NCBI GenBank assembly: GCA_963738545.1
Contig: CAVTXA010000002.1
Location: 186,001-250,000, forward strand
Source of the DNA: Bog-756 sp963738545
Lineage (GTDB): Bacteria; Actinomycetota; Acidimicrobiia; Acidimicrobiales; RAAP-2
Reading direction: 5' to 3'
DNA length: 64,000 nt
Made by a program: the position numbers and the translations under genes. Below are positions 33,510-42,124 of the stretch, piece after piece; the stretch's first letter is position 1, and each line of letters begins with the position of its first letter. Below the pieces are notes generated by a model. The model searched no databases. It had not been told where the DNA came from and worked only from the letters and a program-made list of their open reading frames with translations.

Positions 33510-35129
33510 TCAGCCCTTCTTGATGTAGATCCCGGACAGGTTCGACCGACACTCACCGATGGGGGCCACCACCGTGCCCCCCACCCGGCTCTTGTTGTAG
33601 GCCACCACCGAGGGTTCGAAGATCAGGGGCACCTCGGTGCCGGTGGCCATCACGATGCTGCTGGCCTTCCGCATCGGCGGTCCCTGGACGGACGGGCTCA
33701 GCGAGGTGAGAGCCGTGTCGACCAGTGGGGTGATGGTGGCGTTGGTGTCGCCGAGCTCCCGGCCGGCGAAGCCGATCCCGGTGTACTCGGCCTCGAAGTT
33801 GTTGGCCAGGTCGGGCCCGTTGGTCAGCTCCTCGGTCAGCACCGCGTCACCCTGTCCGTGCTCGTAGACGTCGGTGAACAGGTCGGTGGGGTTGACCTGC
33901 TGGATGGTCATCTTGAAGCCGGCGGCGGCCATCTCCGCCTGGAGGATCTGTGCCGTCCGGTTGAAGGTGGCCGTGCCCGAGGGGATGACCAGGGTGAAGT
34001 CGACCCCGTGGGGATGCCCGGCCGCGGCCAGCAGGGCCTTGGCCTTGGCTGGTTGGTAGGTGTACTTGGTGCCGACGGTCTTGTTGTAGCCCGCCGTCCA
34101 GCTGGGGAAGGGCTGGTAGGCCGCTTGGCCCAGGCCGGAGAACACGGCGTTGTTGATGCCCTTGCGGTCGACGGCGTACTCCATGGCTGCCCGCACCTTG
34201 GGATCGTTGAACGGGGCCTGGTTCTGCCTGGTCTGCATTACGAGGTAGTCCTCGGACTGGGTGGTGGCGATCCCGACGTTGGGCAGGGCCTTCACCGCCG
34301 CGTAGTCCTCGGGTTGGATGGGCAGCATGTCGACGGCCCCGGTCTCCAGAGCGGAGACCTCCTGGGGCCCGGGCGAGACCTGGACGAAGTTCACGCCACC
34401 CAGCTTGTAGGCCGACTTGTCCCAGTAGGTCGGGTTGGCCTTCAACAGGATGGACGAGCCCTGCTGGTAGCTGGACAGGGTGAAGGGTCCCGAGCTGGCC
34501 GGCACGGTGCTGGTGGTGGGCAGCGCCGTCGGGTCGAGTTGCATCCCGTCGATGTAGGTCATGGCCCACAGCACGTCCCCGGCCACCGGCTTGTTGAGGG
34601 TGAAGGTGATGGTCTCGGGGTCGACCTGCTGGATGCTCTGGATGTAGGTCAGGGAGAACCGGAAGGGACTGGCCTTGATGTGGTCGATGCTCGCCGCCAC
34701 CGTGGCCGCGGTGACCGGGTTGCCGTTGGAGAAGGTGGCCCCGGGCTGGAGATGGAAGGTGATCGACGACGGGGTGGACGTGTAGCTGGCCGCCAGCAGG
34801 GGGTTGACGGTGGTGTTCGACGGCGAGAGCAGCGAGTCGAAGACCCCGGTGTACTCGGCGTAGGAGCAGTCGTCGGTGCTGGCCCCCGGGTCGAAGGTGT
34901 CCGAGAAGGTGTCGTTGAGGTCGACCCCGTACTTGAGGACGCCGTTCGGGTTGACGTTGCCTCCCGAGGCGGCGGAAGCGGGGGAGGCCCCCGACACCAT
35001 CAGCGCCGATCCGGCCAGCACGGCGGTACCCACCGCCAACCAGGCTCTCGGCGATCGCCGCGGGGCCGACGTCCGCCCGCCGGACAGCTCGCCCGGCTCC
35101 CGAGTTGCATCCCGACGGCGTTCCAGCAT
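33510..35129 (-). CDS. Oligopeptide-type ABC transporter substrate-binding protein
   Basis: 539 aa, SBP_bac_5 family. Basic N-terminus, Sec signal (AWLAVGTAVLAGSALMVSGA) with an ASA cleavage region near residue 53, then the binding domain: FDSLLSPSNTTVNPLLAASY, ITFHLQPGATFSNGNPVTA (the family signature) and VRAAMEYAVDRKGINNAVF. No lipobox Cys, so it is released or held by other means. ATG 35129 with GGAGGAGG upstream. First gene of the operon that ends in the arylsulfatase; the substrate may be a sulfated compound, but this is only inferred from context. Confidence 0.92.
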   Translation of the reverse strand: MLERRRDATREPGELSGGRTSAPRRSPRAWLAVGTAVLAGSALMVSGASPASAASGGNVNPNGVLKYGVDLNDTFSDTFDPGASTDDCSYAEYTGVFDSLLSPSNTTVNPLLAASYTSTPSSITFHLQPGATFSNGNPVTAATVAASIDHIKASPFRFSLTYIQSIQQVDPETITFTLNKPVAGDVLWAMTYIDGMQLDPTALPTTSTVPASSGPFTLSSYQQGSSILLKANPTYWDKSAYKLGGVNFVQVSPGPQEVSALETGAVDMLPIQPEDYAAVKALPNVGIATTQSEDYLVMQTRQNQAPFNDPKVRAAMEYAVDRKGINNAVFSGLGQAAYQPFPSWTAGYNKTVGTKYTYQPAKAKALLAAAGHPHGVDFTLVIPSGTATFNRTAQILQAEMAAAGFKMTIQQVNPTDLFTDVYEHGQGDAVLTEELTNGPDLANNFEAEYTGIGFAGRELGDTNATITPLVDTALTSLSPSVQGPPMRKASSIVMATGTEVPLIFEPSVVAYNKSRVGGTVVAPIGECRSNLSGIYIKKG

Positions 35130-35182
35130 GAGGACCTCCTCCTCCGCCGGTGGGCACCGGCAACGGGTCGAGTTCGGCCGCT

Positions 35183-35198
35183 TGTGATTTCAGTCACG
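35183..35198. promoter_or_regulatory. CRP/GlxR-like site
   Basis: TGTGA-TTTCAG-TCACG fits the CRP-family consensus TGTGA-N6-TCACA with one mismatch, in the 178-bp gap between the divergent substrate-binding and GDSL hydrolase genes, 54 bp upstream of the former. Catabolite or cAMP control of the importer is possible, but a single match in a window of this size is weak evidence. Confidence 0.3.
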
Positions 35199-35307
35199 AT
35201 AACCCAACGGACCGAGCCGTCACATTGTCGCCGATTCGTCATGGCGGTGCGGGGTCGACCCGGGGCGATGCCAATCCGGGGTCCGGCCCCCGTACCATTG
35301 GCGCCCC

Positions 35308-36363
35308 ATGAGTATCGACCGACGGACGGGCTCGCCGTCCAAAAGGGGACGGACCGCGCTGGTGGCGCTCTCCCTCGCCGTGGCCGCTGTGGCCGTCGCC
35401 TTCGCCGCCTCCTCGACCACCACCACGGCCGGGGCCGGCCCGACCACCCCGGCGGCGGCGCCGGCCGCGCCGGCCGTCATCCCGGGGTCCTACGTGGCCC
35501 TCGGCGACTCGTACACCTCGGGCCCGGACGTGCCCGTGCAGCTCGGTCCGACGACGATGCCGTCCGCGCCGAGTGCGTGCCAGCGCTCGTCGCAGAACTA
35601 TCCTTCGTTGACGGCCCGGGCCCTCGGGCTCCAGCTCGACGACGTGAGCTGTGGTGGGGCCACCACCGTGGACATGACGCAGTCCCAGGGACCGGGCATC
35701 CCGCCGCAGCTGGACGCCTTGGAGCCCACGACAGCCCTGGTCACCGTGGGCATCGGGGGGAACGATCTCGGCTTCTCGACCATCGCCGCCAACTGCGCCT
35801 CGTACACACCGTGGGGACCCACCCGTGTCGGGTGGAGCTGTCAGGACCACTACACCGCAGGCGGCGTGGACCAGTTGGCCGCCACCGTGGAGTCGGTGGG
35901 AGCGAAGGTCACCCAGGTCCTGCGCCTGGTCAGGCAGCGGTCGCCCGGTGCGGCCATCTTCGTGGTCGGCTACCCCGACATCATCCCGCCGACGGGAGAT
36001 GGGTGTTGGCCCTCGCTACCCTTCCGCACCACCGATCTCGCCTTCCTCCGGGGCGTCGAGGCCGAGCTGGACACGGCCTTGGCCACCGCGGCCGAGGCGG
36101 TCGGCGCCCACTACGTGGACACGGCCACGCCCAGCGCCGACCACAATGCCTGCGCGTCGACGGCCACCCGGTGGATCGAGCCCGTGCTGTCGACACCCGG
36201 CACCTTCCCCCTCCACCCCAATGCCGCCGGTATGGCGGGGATGGCCGCCGCTGTCGAAGGGGCCATCCAGTCCAGCGGCACGCAGTCGATCGGTGCCCAG
36301 TTCAGCGGCACCGAGCCGGCGGGGACGTCGTCGACCGCAGGGGAGTCGGCCCGCAGGGTCTGA
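35308..36363 (+). CDS. Secreted SGNH/GDSL-family hydrolase
   Basis: 351 aa. Signal anchor or signal peptide near 15-37 (TALVALSLAVAAVAVAFAAS), Ala/Pro-rich spacer, then the SGNH domain: block I ALGDSYTSG with the nucleophile Ser, block II CGGAT, block III VGIGGNDLGF, and block V HPNAAGMAGM with the catalytic His (and Asp three residues or so before in the family). The type with several Cys (ACQR, CGG, NCASY, SWSC-like) resembles secreted actinobacterial lipases/esterases such as SCO1725-like proteins. Acts outside the membrane on an ester. ATG 35308; no clear ribosome site. A Ser/Thr/Gly tail of about 40 residues follows the domain. Confidence 0.85.
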   Translation: MSIDRRTGSPSKRGRTALVALSLAVAAVAVAFAASSTTTTAGAGPTTPAAAPAAPAVIPGSYVALGDSYTSGPDVPVQLGPTTMPSAPSACQRSSQNYPSLTARALGLQLDDVSCGGATTVDMTQSQGPGIPPQLDALEPTTALVTVGIGGNDLGFSTIAANCASYTPWGPTRVGWSCQDHYTAGGVDQLAATVESVGAKVTQVLRLVRQRSPGAAIFVVGYPDIIPPTGDGCWPSLPFRTTDLAFLRGVEAELDTALATAAEAVGAHYVDTATPSADHNACASTATRWIEPVLSTPGTFPLHPNAAGMAGMAAAVEGAIQSSGTQSIGAQFSGTEPAGTSSTAGESARRV

Positions 36364-36404
36364 GGCGCCGCTACCGATCGGTGACCACGCCGTAACCTCG
36401 CCCC

Positions 36405-37358
36405 ATGCCGACCTCACCACGCGGACACCGGTGGGCGGGCCGGCTGCGCGTGGACTGGTCGCACCCCCATCCCCGACCGGCGCCGGGCGCTGTACTGGCA
36501 GCGATGGCGGTGGCCGTGGCCGGCTCGCTGGTGGCGGACCGGCTGCTGGTCGCCCTCGGTGCGCACCTGTTCCCCGCGGTGCACGGCTACGGGCACTTCC
36601 GGTTCGCCGACTACGGCACGTTGACGGTCATCGGCGTGGTGGTGGCCGGGGCGGCCTGGCCCGTGGTGTGTCGCATCTCACCCGAGCCGCGCTGGCTGTA
36701 CCTCCGTTCCGCCGTGGCCGTCACCGTCGTGCTGTGGATCCCCGATCTCTACCTGCTCGTGCGGCACCAGCCCGTCCGGGGCGTGGTCGTGCTGATGGTG
36801 ATGCACCTGGCCGTGGCTGTGGTGACCTACCAGTCCATGGTGCGCGTGGCGCCGCCCCGCGCCGGCGACGTCACCCGGGAGGGGCACGGCGGGTCCGGGG
36901 CCGTGGCCTCCGGGGTCGATGCCGACGCCACCGGGCGAGCCACCGTGTCGTACGCCTTGACGTTGGCCGCCCTGGTGGGGGTGGAGTTCGTCCTGGGCAT
37001 CGTGACCCTGGTCTCCGTCCCGACCGGGCGGCCCAGCGGATGGTGGCCCGATCAGGGTCGGCTGGTCTATCTGGCCCACTCGCTCGTCGGGCTCCCCCTG
37101 GCCATCCTGGCCGTCCTCTACCTGGCCCGGGTGCGCGAGTCGACCCGTCTCCACCGGCTGAGTGGGTGGATCGGTGCCGTCGGCGTGGCCGCGGCGGGCC
37201 TCGGCGGAGTGCTCACCGTGTTCCATCCGCTCCGGTTGGTGGGAGTGGGTCTGATGTTGGCGGGACCGGTGACGGCGGGGTTCGGCTATCTCGTCCCGTG
37301 GTTCGACCACCTGTCCGACGACGCCCCGGGCGGGGAGGAGGAGTCCGCCGCCCTCTGA
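36405..37358 (+). CDS. Multi-helix membrane protein, DUF6069-like N-terminal half
   Basis: 317 aa with about eight predicted membrane helices in two halves separated by a hydrophilic loop near 150-185. The first half (LVADRLLVALGAHLFPAVHG, DYGTLTVIGVVVAGAAWPVV, IPDLYLLV) resembles DUF6069. The second half (ALTLAALVGVEFVLGIVTLV, YLAHSLVGLPLAILAVLYLA) looks like a haem- or quinone-free four-helix unit with two His, reminiscent of cytochrome b561-like folds, but I cannot assign it. ATG 36405 lies 41 nt after the hydrolase gene on the same strand. Function unknown. Confidence 0.68.
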   Translation: MPTSPRGHRWAGRLRVDWSHPHPRPAPGAVLAAMAVAVAGSLVADRLLVALGAHLFPAVHGYGHFRFADYGTLTVIGVVVAGAAWPVVCRISPEPRWLYLRSAVAVTVVLWIPDLYLLVRHQPVRGVVVLMVMHLAVAVVTYQSMVRVAPPRAGDVTREGHGGSGAVASGVDADATGRATVSYALTLAALVGVEFVLGIVTLVSVPTGRPSGWWPDQGRLVYLAHSLVGLPLAILAVLYLARVRESTRLHRLSGWIGAVGVAAAGLGGVLTVFHPLRLVGVGLMLAGPVTAGFGYLVPWFDHLSDDAPGGEEESAAL

Positions 37359-37378
37359 CCGGCCGCTCCGCTCCGGGC

Positions 37379-38020
37379 TCAGCCCGGAGAAGCGCTTCCG
37401 AAGGGGTTCCCGTACCGGTCGAGGTGCGCCCGCTCGGAGACCGGCAGCCGACGGGGCGGTCCGAGGGGGCGTGCCGGCCACCCGAGGGGGACCACGGCCA
37501 TGGGGACGACGGTGTCGGGCAGGTCGAGCAGGTCGGCCAGCTCGGTGGCGAACAGGGTGGCCAGTGTGGTCATGGCCGATCCGAGCCCGAGCGCGTTGGC
37601 CGCCAACAGCAGGTTCTGGGTGGCCGGATAGACCGAGGACGCCAGCGTGGCCTCGAGGCCCAGTGCACGGTCCCCGCACACCACGACCAGAACCGGCGCC
37701 CCTTCCATGCCCGTCTCGGCACCGCGGTCCACCTCGTCGAGGAGCGGGGCCGGCAGTCTCCCCTCGGAGTGGGAGCGCCCCCCCTCCCTCCAGGCCCGTC
37801 GGGTCAGTGCCGAGACCCTGCGGCGTTGTTCGTCATCGCGGAGGACCAGGAAGACCCAGGGCTGCCGGTTCTCGGCGCTCGGCGCGTGGGTGGCGGCCCG
37901 GATGCACCGTTCGACGAGGTCGTCGGCGACCGGGCGGGCCGCGAAGGTCCGACAGGCGCGCTGACGGAGCACGACGTCGAAGAACGGTGGGTCGGCCGGG
38001 AGTGGATGGGACGGCACCAT
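37379..38020 (-). CDS. Nitroreductase family protein
   Basis: 213 aa, FMN-dependent nitroreductase fold: RQRACRTFAARPVADDLVER (the RRSxRxF type FMN phosphate site) near 19-38, THAPSAENRQPWVFLVLRD near 44-62, and NLLLAANALGLGSAMTT near 138-154, the third conserved block. The C-terminal segment (VVPLGWPARPLGPPRRLPV) is the usual family ending. It may reduce nitro groups, quinones or act as a dehalogenase or F420-like enzyme; the substrate is unknown. ATG 38020. It converges on the membrane protein gene with a 20-bp gap. Confidence 0.87.
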   Translation of the reverse strand: MVPSHPLPADPPFFDVVLRQRACRTFAARPVADDLVERCIRAATHAPSAENRQPWVFLVLRDDEQRRRVSALTRRAWREGGRSHSEGRLPAPLLDEVDRGAETGMEGAPVLVVVCGDRALGLEATLASSVYPATQNLLLAANALGLGSAMTTLATLFATELADLLDLPDTVVPMAVVPLGWPARPLGPPRRLPVSERAHLDRYGNPFGSASPG

Positions 38021-38111
38021 GGGACCTCAGCTCTGCTCGGCGGGTCGGGGCCACCCACCTCGGGAGCCCGGGCCGAAATCTACCGGCGCGGCCCGCGGCC
38101 CGTTCGCAGGG

Positions 38112-39143
38112 TCAGGGGTGGCCACCGGCGGGGGACGCCGGGGTGGCGCCGACCGTTCGGAAGAGGGGAGTCGTCGGCGGGACGCCGTCCCCGGCGGCCG
38201 ACACCACCGGGCGCGGGTCCGTGGTCCGTTCCACTGGGCCGTGGTTGGGGAAGAGGGCCACGGCCAACAGGACGAAGAGCGGCCCGGCATTGGGATCGGT
38301 GGCCATCCCGGTGGTGAGCCCGCCCAGCGACTGGCCGAGCAACCAGAAGTCGATGGCGACGGCCACGCCGGCCACCAGGAACGCCGTGGGACGACGGGTG
38401 ATTAGGGGACCGAGGCCGATGACCAGCGAGACCGCGGCGAGGACCACGGAGAGGCCGGAACCGAACCCGGCGAGGGAGTGGGCCACCGTCCCGTCGAGGT
38501 GGGCCAGCCAATCCGGGGCAAGCTGTCCCGCGGCTCGGATCTGAGCCGCCACGGCGCCGCCCCCACGGTTCGCCGGAAGGAGCCAGAGCACGGCCGAGGC
38601 CGTCCACAGTGCGGCCCAGGCCAACCGGGCCCCGGTCTCGCCGAGGATCCCCCCCGAGGCCGCCGATCCCTTCGGAGGGACGGCGAAGGCGTGGGGTCGG
38701 GGCCAGGCCACGAGGCCGATGATGCCGTAGAGGAGGACGCCACCGGGAGCACCGGTCAGCGGGGAGGCTGAACCGGTGAACACCATGCCGAACCCCTCGC
38801 CCAGGGCCCACACTCCCGCCACCCAGGCCAGTGACAGGGCCAGGGCGGGCTTGACCGTGGCTCGTGAGAGCAGGCCGATCCCGATCAGCACCTGGACGGC
38901 GGCGAAGACGGCGTTGAAGCCGGCCGGCTGGAGCGCCACCAGGTGGGCCAGCTCGTGCATGGGCCAGGCGATGACCGTCGGCTGACCCGAGGCCGATGGG
39001 GCCAGCACCCGGCGGGCGAAGGCCGTCGTGAACATGCCCGGCTGCAGCTGCAGCAGGCCGTCGACGATCCAGAGAGCGCCCAGGGCGATCTGGACGGCCC
39101 GCACCGTGAGGCGCATCGGCTCCCTATGCGGCCCGGACCTCAT
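38112..39143 (-). CDS. DoxX-like polytopic membrane protein
   Basis: 343 aa with about eight membrane helices. The N-terminal part (VQIALGALWIVDGLLQLQPG, LVALQPAGFNAVFAAVQVLI) resembles DoxX/terminal-oxidase-like membrane families; two His (MHELAHLV) sit near a loop. ATG 39143 overlaps the previous gene's stop (ATGA); ATG 39116, nine codons later, is the alternative. Coupled to the secreted WHAH protein, it probably forms an envelope pair with it. Function unknown. Confidence 0.68.
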   Translation of the reverse strand: MRSGPHREPMRLTVRAVQIALGALWIVDGLLQLQPGMFTTAFARRVLAPSASGQPTVIAWPMHELAHLVALQPAGFNAVFAAVQVLIGIGLLSRATVKPALALSLAWVAGVWALGEGFGMVFTGSASPLTGAPGGVLLYGIIGLVAWPRPHAFAVPPKGSAASGGILGETGARLAWAALWTASAVLWLLPANRGGGAVAAQIRAAGQLAPDWLAHLDGTVAHSLAGFGSGLSVVLAAVSLVIGLGPLITRRPTAFLVAGVAVAIDFWLLGQSLGGLTTGMATDPNAGPLFVLLAVALFPNHGPVERTTDPRPVVSAAGDGVPPTTPLFRTVGATPASPAGGHP

Positions 39144-40015
39144 CCCTGTCCGCTCTCGACGATGGGCGCGATCTCGGCCCGGGTGAGATCGGCCTGGAAC
39201 TGCGATGTCGAAGCCAGCGACGGGGCCGTCCACACATGGAGCATGAAGTAGGTGTTGGTGTTGTGTGACCCCGAGGCGCAGACACCGGTGGCCGACGATC
39301 TCCCGACCACCTGGTGGGTGGTGCTCAGACAGAGGTTGGCGTGGGCGTGCCACTGGGTGAGCGATCCCCCCACGTCGGGTCCGGGCTGGCACGGTCCCGG
39401 ACCCATGTACATGGCGCCGAGGAGGACGGGGCCCGACACCGTGTTGGCGTAGACCAGGCTCGAGGGATGGTCCGGATCCAGGACGTCACCCGAGGCCACC
39501 GTCGCCCAGTCGGCGTAGTGCACGACATAGCCGTCGGGATTGGTGGCGGGTACGTAGCCGGCAGCCTCAGCAGCGCTGAGGGAGGCGAACCGGGTCAGGG
39601 CCTCGGTGGTGCGGGACACCAACTGGTCGGCAGCCGAGCGTTGGGCCGCCGTCGGTTTCCCCACGGGAACCGGGGCCATGACCATGCCGTCGGGCATGGT
39701 GGTCGTGCCGCTCACGTTGGGGCACACGGTGAGCGTCGGGTTCGTGGTGGAGCCCGTGGTCGTCGGAGCCGGGGACGGGCCCATGGCCATGGAACCGGAC
39801 CGGGCATCGGCACCGGATTCGTGGGCGACTGCTCGGGAGGCGCCGCCCGTGGCTCGCGGCATGGCGGCGCTGGTGACACCGCCGGCCGGAGCCAGCACGG
39901 TGACGCCCAGGACGGCCAGCATCGAGAGCCCGATCGCCGCCGCCGCCGACCACCACAGCCGCGCACCGGTGCCGGCCCCCTCCCACCGCCGTCGCACCAG
40001 ACCCTGGTGTCCCAT
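39140..40015 (-). CDS. Membrane-anchored extracytoplasmic protein with a His-rich WHAH motif
   Basis: 291 aa. Signal anchor near 20-45 (WWSAAAAIGLSMLAVLGVTV), a Ser/Thr/Met-rich spacer, and a conserved-looking domain from about 95: a helical segment (LSAAEAAGYVPATNPDGYVVHYADW), then GAMYMGPGPCQPGPDV, TQWHAHANLCLS and NTYFMLHVWTAPSLAS. His and Met residues around these motifs (HYADW, WHAHANLC, MLHVW) could bind a metal such as copper, an inference only. ATG 40015 with GGAGGG upstream. The stop overlaps the start of the DoxX-like gene. I do not recognise a named family. Confidence 0.65.
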   Translation of the reverse strand: MGHQGLVRRRWEGAGTGARLWWSAAAAIGLSMLAVLGVTVLAPAGGVTSAAMPRATGGASRAVAHESGADARSGSMAMGPSPAPTTTGSTTNPTLTVCPNVSGTTTMPDGMVMAPVPVGKPTAAQRSAADQLVSRTTEALTRFASLSAAEAAGYVPATNPDGYVVHYADWATVASGDVLDPDHPSSLVYANTVSGPVLLGAMYMGPGPCQPGPDVGGSLTQWHAHANLCLSTTHQVVGRSSATGVCASGSHNTNTYFMLHVWTAPSLASTSQFQADLTRAEIAPIVESGQG

Positions 40016-40184
40016 GTCGCCCTCCGTGTCCCGGGGGCGTCGCCCCGTCCAGGTCAGGATCGGCCCTCACTGTGAGGGCCGGGTCAGGGAGTTGTTAGGT
40101 GGCGATGAGGTGTGCCGATCCCAGCCCGGCCTCCGGAGTCGGGCGAGGCCCCGTCATGCGGGACCCCGTCGGGCGAGTTCCCGG

Positions 40185-40838
40185 TCAGGCGGCGACGGTG
40201 GCCCCGGCCAGGGTGCGGCCGTGCACCCGCGCCGCCTGTTCGGCCTTCTGGCGCAGCTCGACGGCGAGCTCCTTGAACTCGTCGAGGGCCGGGTTGACCC
40301 CAACCAGGGTGAACTCCTGCTCCACGACCTGGAGATCGAACTGCCACACGTCGGCCAGGATCCGTCGCATCCAGCCGGTGGCGTGGTCCCACCCCTCCCG
40401 AGGGGTGCCGGCGGCGTAGCTCCCGCCCCGGACGGTCACCAGGACGGCGGGTGTGCCTGCCGTGGCCGGGACCACCCCGGCGCCCATGCGGGGGTCGGTG
40501 ACGATCAGATCGACCCAGGTCTTGAAGTGCTGGGACACCCCGAAGTTGTACAGAGGGACGGCGAACAAGGCCGCGTCCGCCCCGACCAGCTGGTCGGCTT
40601 CGGAGGCCGCCGCGGCCAGTGCCGCAAGCTGCTCGGGTGAGCGTTCGCCCTCGGGTGCGAACCCGGCCAGGGCGGCGGTCCCCCAGGTGGTGGCGGGCAC
40701 GGGCTCGATGCCCAGGTGCCGCCGCACGACCGGGGCGGTGGGATGGGCCGAACGCCACTCCTGCTCGACGATGTCGGCGATGGCCCGGCTGTGCGAGCCG
40801 TCCACTCGTATGCTGGCATCGAGTCGGTACAGCGACAT
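40185..40838 (-). CDS. azoR: FMN-dependent NADH-azoreductase
   Basis: 217 aa, flavodoxin-like NAD(P)H dehydrogenase fold. Residues LYRLDASIRVDGSHSRAIAD at the N-terminus form the FMN-binding loop, FAVPLYNFGVSQHFKTWVDL near 93-112 is the AzoR core motif (PxYNF), and VTVRGGSYAAG near 135-145 lies at the flavin edge. It reduces quinones or azo bonds in the cytoplasm with NADH. ATG 40838 has AAGGAG upstream; an ATG five codons earlier does not. It is divergent from an HxlR regulator, the usual arrangement for quinone or electrophile stress genes. Confidence 0.9.
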   Translation of the reverse strand: MSLYRLDASIRVDGSHSRAIADIVEQEWRSAHPTAPVVRRHLGIEPVPATTWGTAALAGFAPEGERSPEQLAALAAAASEADQLVGADAALFAVPLYNFGVSQHFKTWVDLIVTDPRMGAGVVPATAGTPAVLVTVRGGSYAAGTPREGWDHATGWMRRILADVWQFDLQVVEQEFTLVGVNPALDEFKELAVELRQKAEQAARVHGRTLAGATVAA

Positions 40839-40857
40839 GGGGGTCTCCTTCATGAGT

Positions 40858-40886
40858 ACTAGAACTAGTAACTAGCTTTAGACTAG
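40858..40886. promoter_or_regulatory. ACTAG repeat cluster, probable HxlR operator
   Basis: The 57-bp gap between azoR and the HxlR gene contains four copies of ACTAG at 40858, 40864, 40871 and 40882. The first two form the perfect palindrome ACTAG-AA-CTAGT (40858-40869). CTAG is rare in most GC-rich genomes, so four copies in 29 bp stand out. The divergent placement fits an operator for the HxlR regulator controlling both genes. Confidence 0.65.
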
Positions 40887-40895
40887 CAGCAAGGA

Positions 40896-41270
40896 ATGAA
40901 TGAGCGAAGTGCGACCGAACCGGTGAACCCCCCCGAGCCCGCCCCGGAGCGCCATCCGTGTGAAGCCGGTCTGGTCCGAGCCTTCGACTTCCTCGGGAAG
41001 CGGTGGAACGGCGTCATCCTGGGCTCGCTCAGCGCCGGGCCCGTGGGCTTCGCCGAGTTGCGACGGGTGGTGGGCGCCATCTCGGACTCCGTCCTCTCGG
41101 ACCGGCTCACCGAGCTGTCGGAGGGGGGGCTGGTGGAGCGCACGGTCACCGACACCCGTCCTCCCGGGGTGACCTACGGGCTGACCCCGGCCGGGACCGC
41201 CCTGCTCCCGATCCTCAACCAGTTGGCTGCGTGGGCCGACAGCAACCTCCGACTCCCTGTCGACGTGTGA
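40896..41270 (+). CDS. HxlR family transcriptional regulator
   Basis: 124 aa, a winged-helix HxlR/DUF24 protein: AFDFLGKRWNGVILGSLSAG, then FAELRRVVGAISDSVLSDRL (recognition region) and the wing LVERTVTDTRPPGVTYGLT. The Cys near residue 22 (RHPCEAGL) lies where redox-sensing Cys are found in HypR/QorR-type members, so a response to quinones or aldehydes is plausible. ATG 40896 has only a very close AAGGA. Divergent from azoR and surrounded by ACTAG repeats. Confidence 0.9.
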   Translation: MNERSATEPVNPPEPAPERHPCEAGLVRAFDFLGKRWNGVILGSLSAGPVGFAELRRVVGAISDSVLSDRLTELSEGGLVERTVTDTRPPGVTYGLTPAGTALLPILNQLAAWADSNLRLPVDV

Positions 41271-41280
41271 GTCGGACGGT

Positions 41281-42069
41281 TCAGCGAGGAGGGGCGGGCC
41301 TCGGGGTGAACTCGGGGTCGGGCTCGATGCACTGGATCACCAGCGCCTCCATGGCCAGTCCGAACAACGTCCACTCCTCGAGCTCCCCTTCCGGACCGGT
41401 GGGGAGCATGAAGGGATCCAGCGTTCCTTCGATCTGCTGACGCAGGGCGTACCCCTCGCTGATGGCGGTGGTGGTGATCGTGTACTGGCGCATGGTCCAC
41501 GGAGGGCGGAACCGGAGCCCGAGGTGGGCCATGAAGATGCCGGTGCTCTCCTCCCAGAACTCGGTGATGGTGGTGTAGCCCTCCTGCAGCGCCTCTTTCA
41601 CACGGCTGCGACGCTCGGAAGGTGAGCTACTCATGGCCATGGCCACCACCGAGATCCACAGCGGCCAGTTGGACGAGGCCTGCATGGTGTCGCTGCTGGC
41701 TGCACCCACCACCCGGCACAGCTGTCGGGCGGCGGTGATGCGCAGGGCCTCGGTGGACAGGTCGAAGCCGTCGAGGAAGGTAGTGATGGCCCGGAGGGTC
41801 TCGTCGACCTCCGGCCGTTCGACGTCGTGGGCGATGGCCGAGAGCACGTCGGCCTGGAAGTCGGCCTGGTTCTCCCAGACCCGACGGATGACCGAGGCGT
41901 TCGTCAACTGGATGCCGGTGTCGCGCTCGACCCGCTCGAAGACCCGCTTGAAGGTGAGGTTGTTGGTGGTCGCCTCGATGCCCTCCTCCCGCAGGGTCTC
42001 ACGCCCCGCGTCGAGCATCAGGGTCCGCAGCTCATCCCGGCTCAACCGTGGCTTGCGCTTGTCCGTCAC
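41281..42069 (-). CDS. TetR-like regulator, long form
   Basis: 262 aa, longer than typical TetR proteins. N-terminal HTH region near 12-75 (LRTLMLDAGRETLREEGIEA, then KRVFERVERDTGIQLTNASV, VIRRVWENQADFQ), with a spacing wider than the classic TetR helix set. The C-terminal helical part is rich in aromatic residues (WPLWISVVAMAM, EFWEESTGIFMAH) and may bind a hydrophobic ligand. GTG 42069 with GGAGGG upstream. Divergent from the catabolic cluster beginning at 42334, so it may regulate it. Confidence 0.72.
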   Translation of the reverse strand: MTDKRKPRLSRDELRTLMLDAGRETLREEGIEATTNNLTFKRVFERVERDTGIQLTNASVIRRVWENQADFQADVLSAIAHDVERPEVDETLRAITTFLDGFDLSTEALRITAARQLCRVVGAASSDTMQASSNWPLWISVVAMAMSSSPSERRSRVKEALQEGYTTITEFWEESTGIFMAHLGLRFRPPWTMRQYTITTTAISEGYALRQQIEGTLDPFMLPTGPEGELEEWTLFGLAMEALVIQCIEPDPEFTPRPAPPR

Positions 42070-42124
42070 GGGTCCCTCCGGCCGCGACCACCAGCGTGAC
42101 CGCGTTCGCCACTCTGTCGCATCG

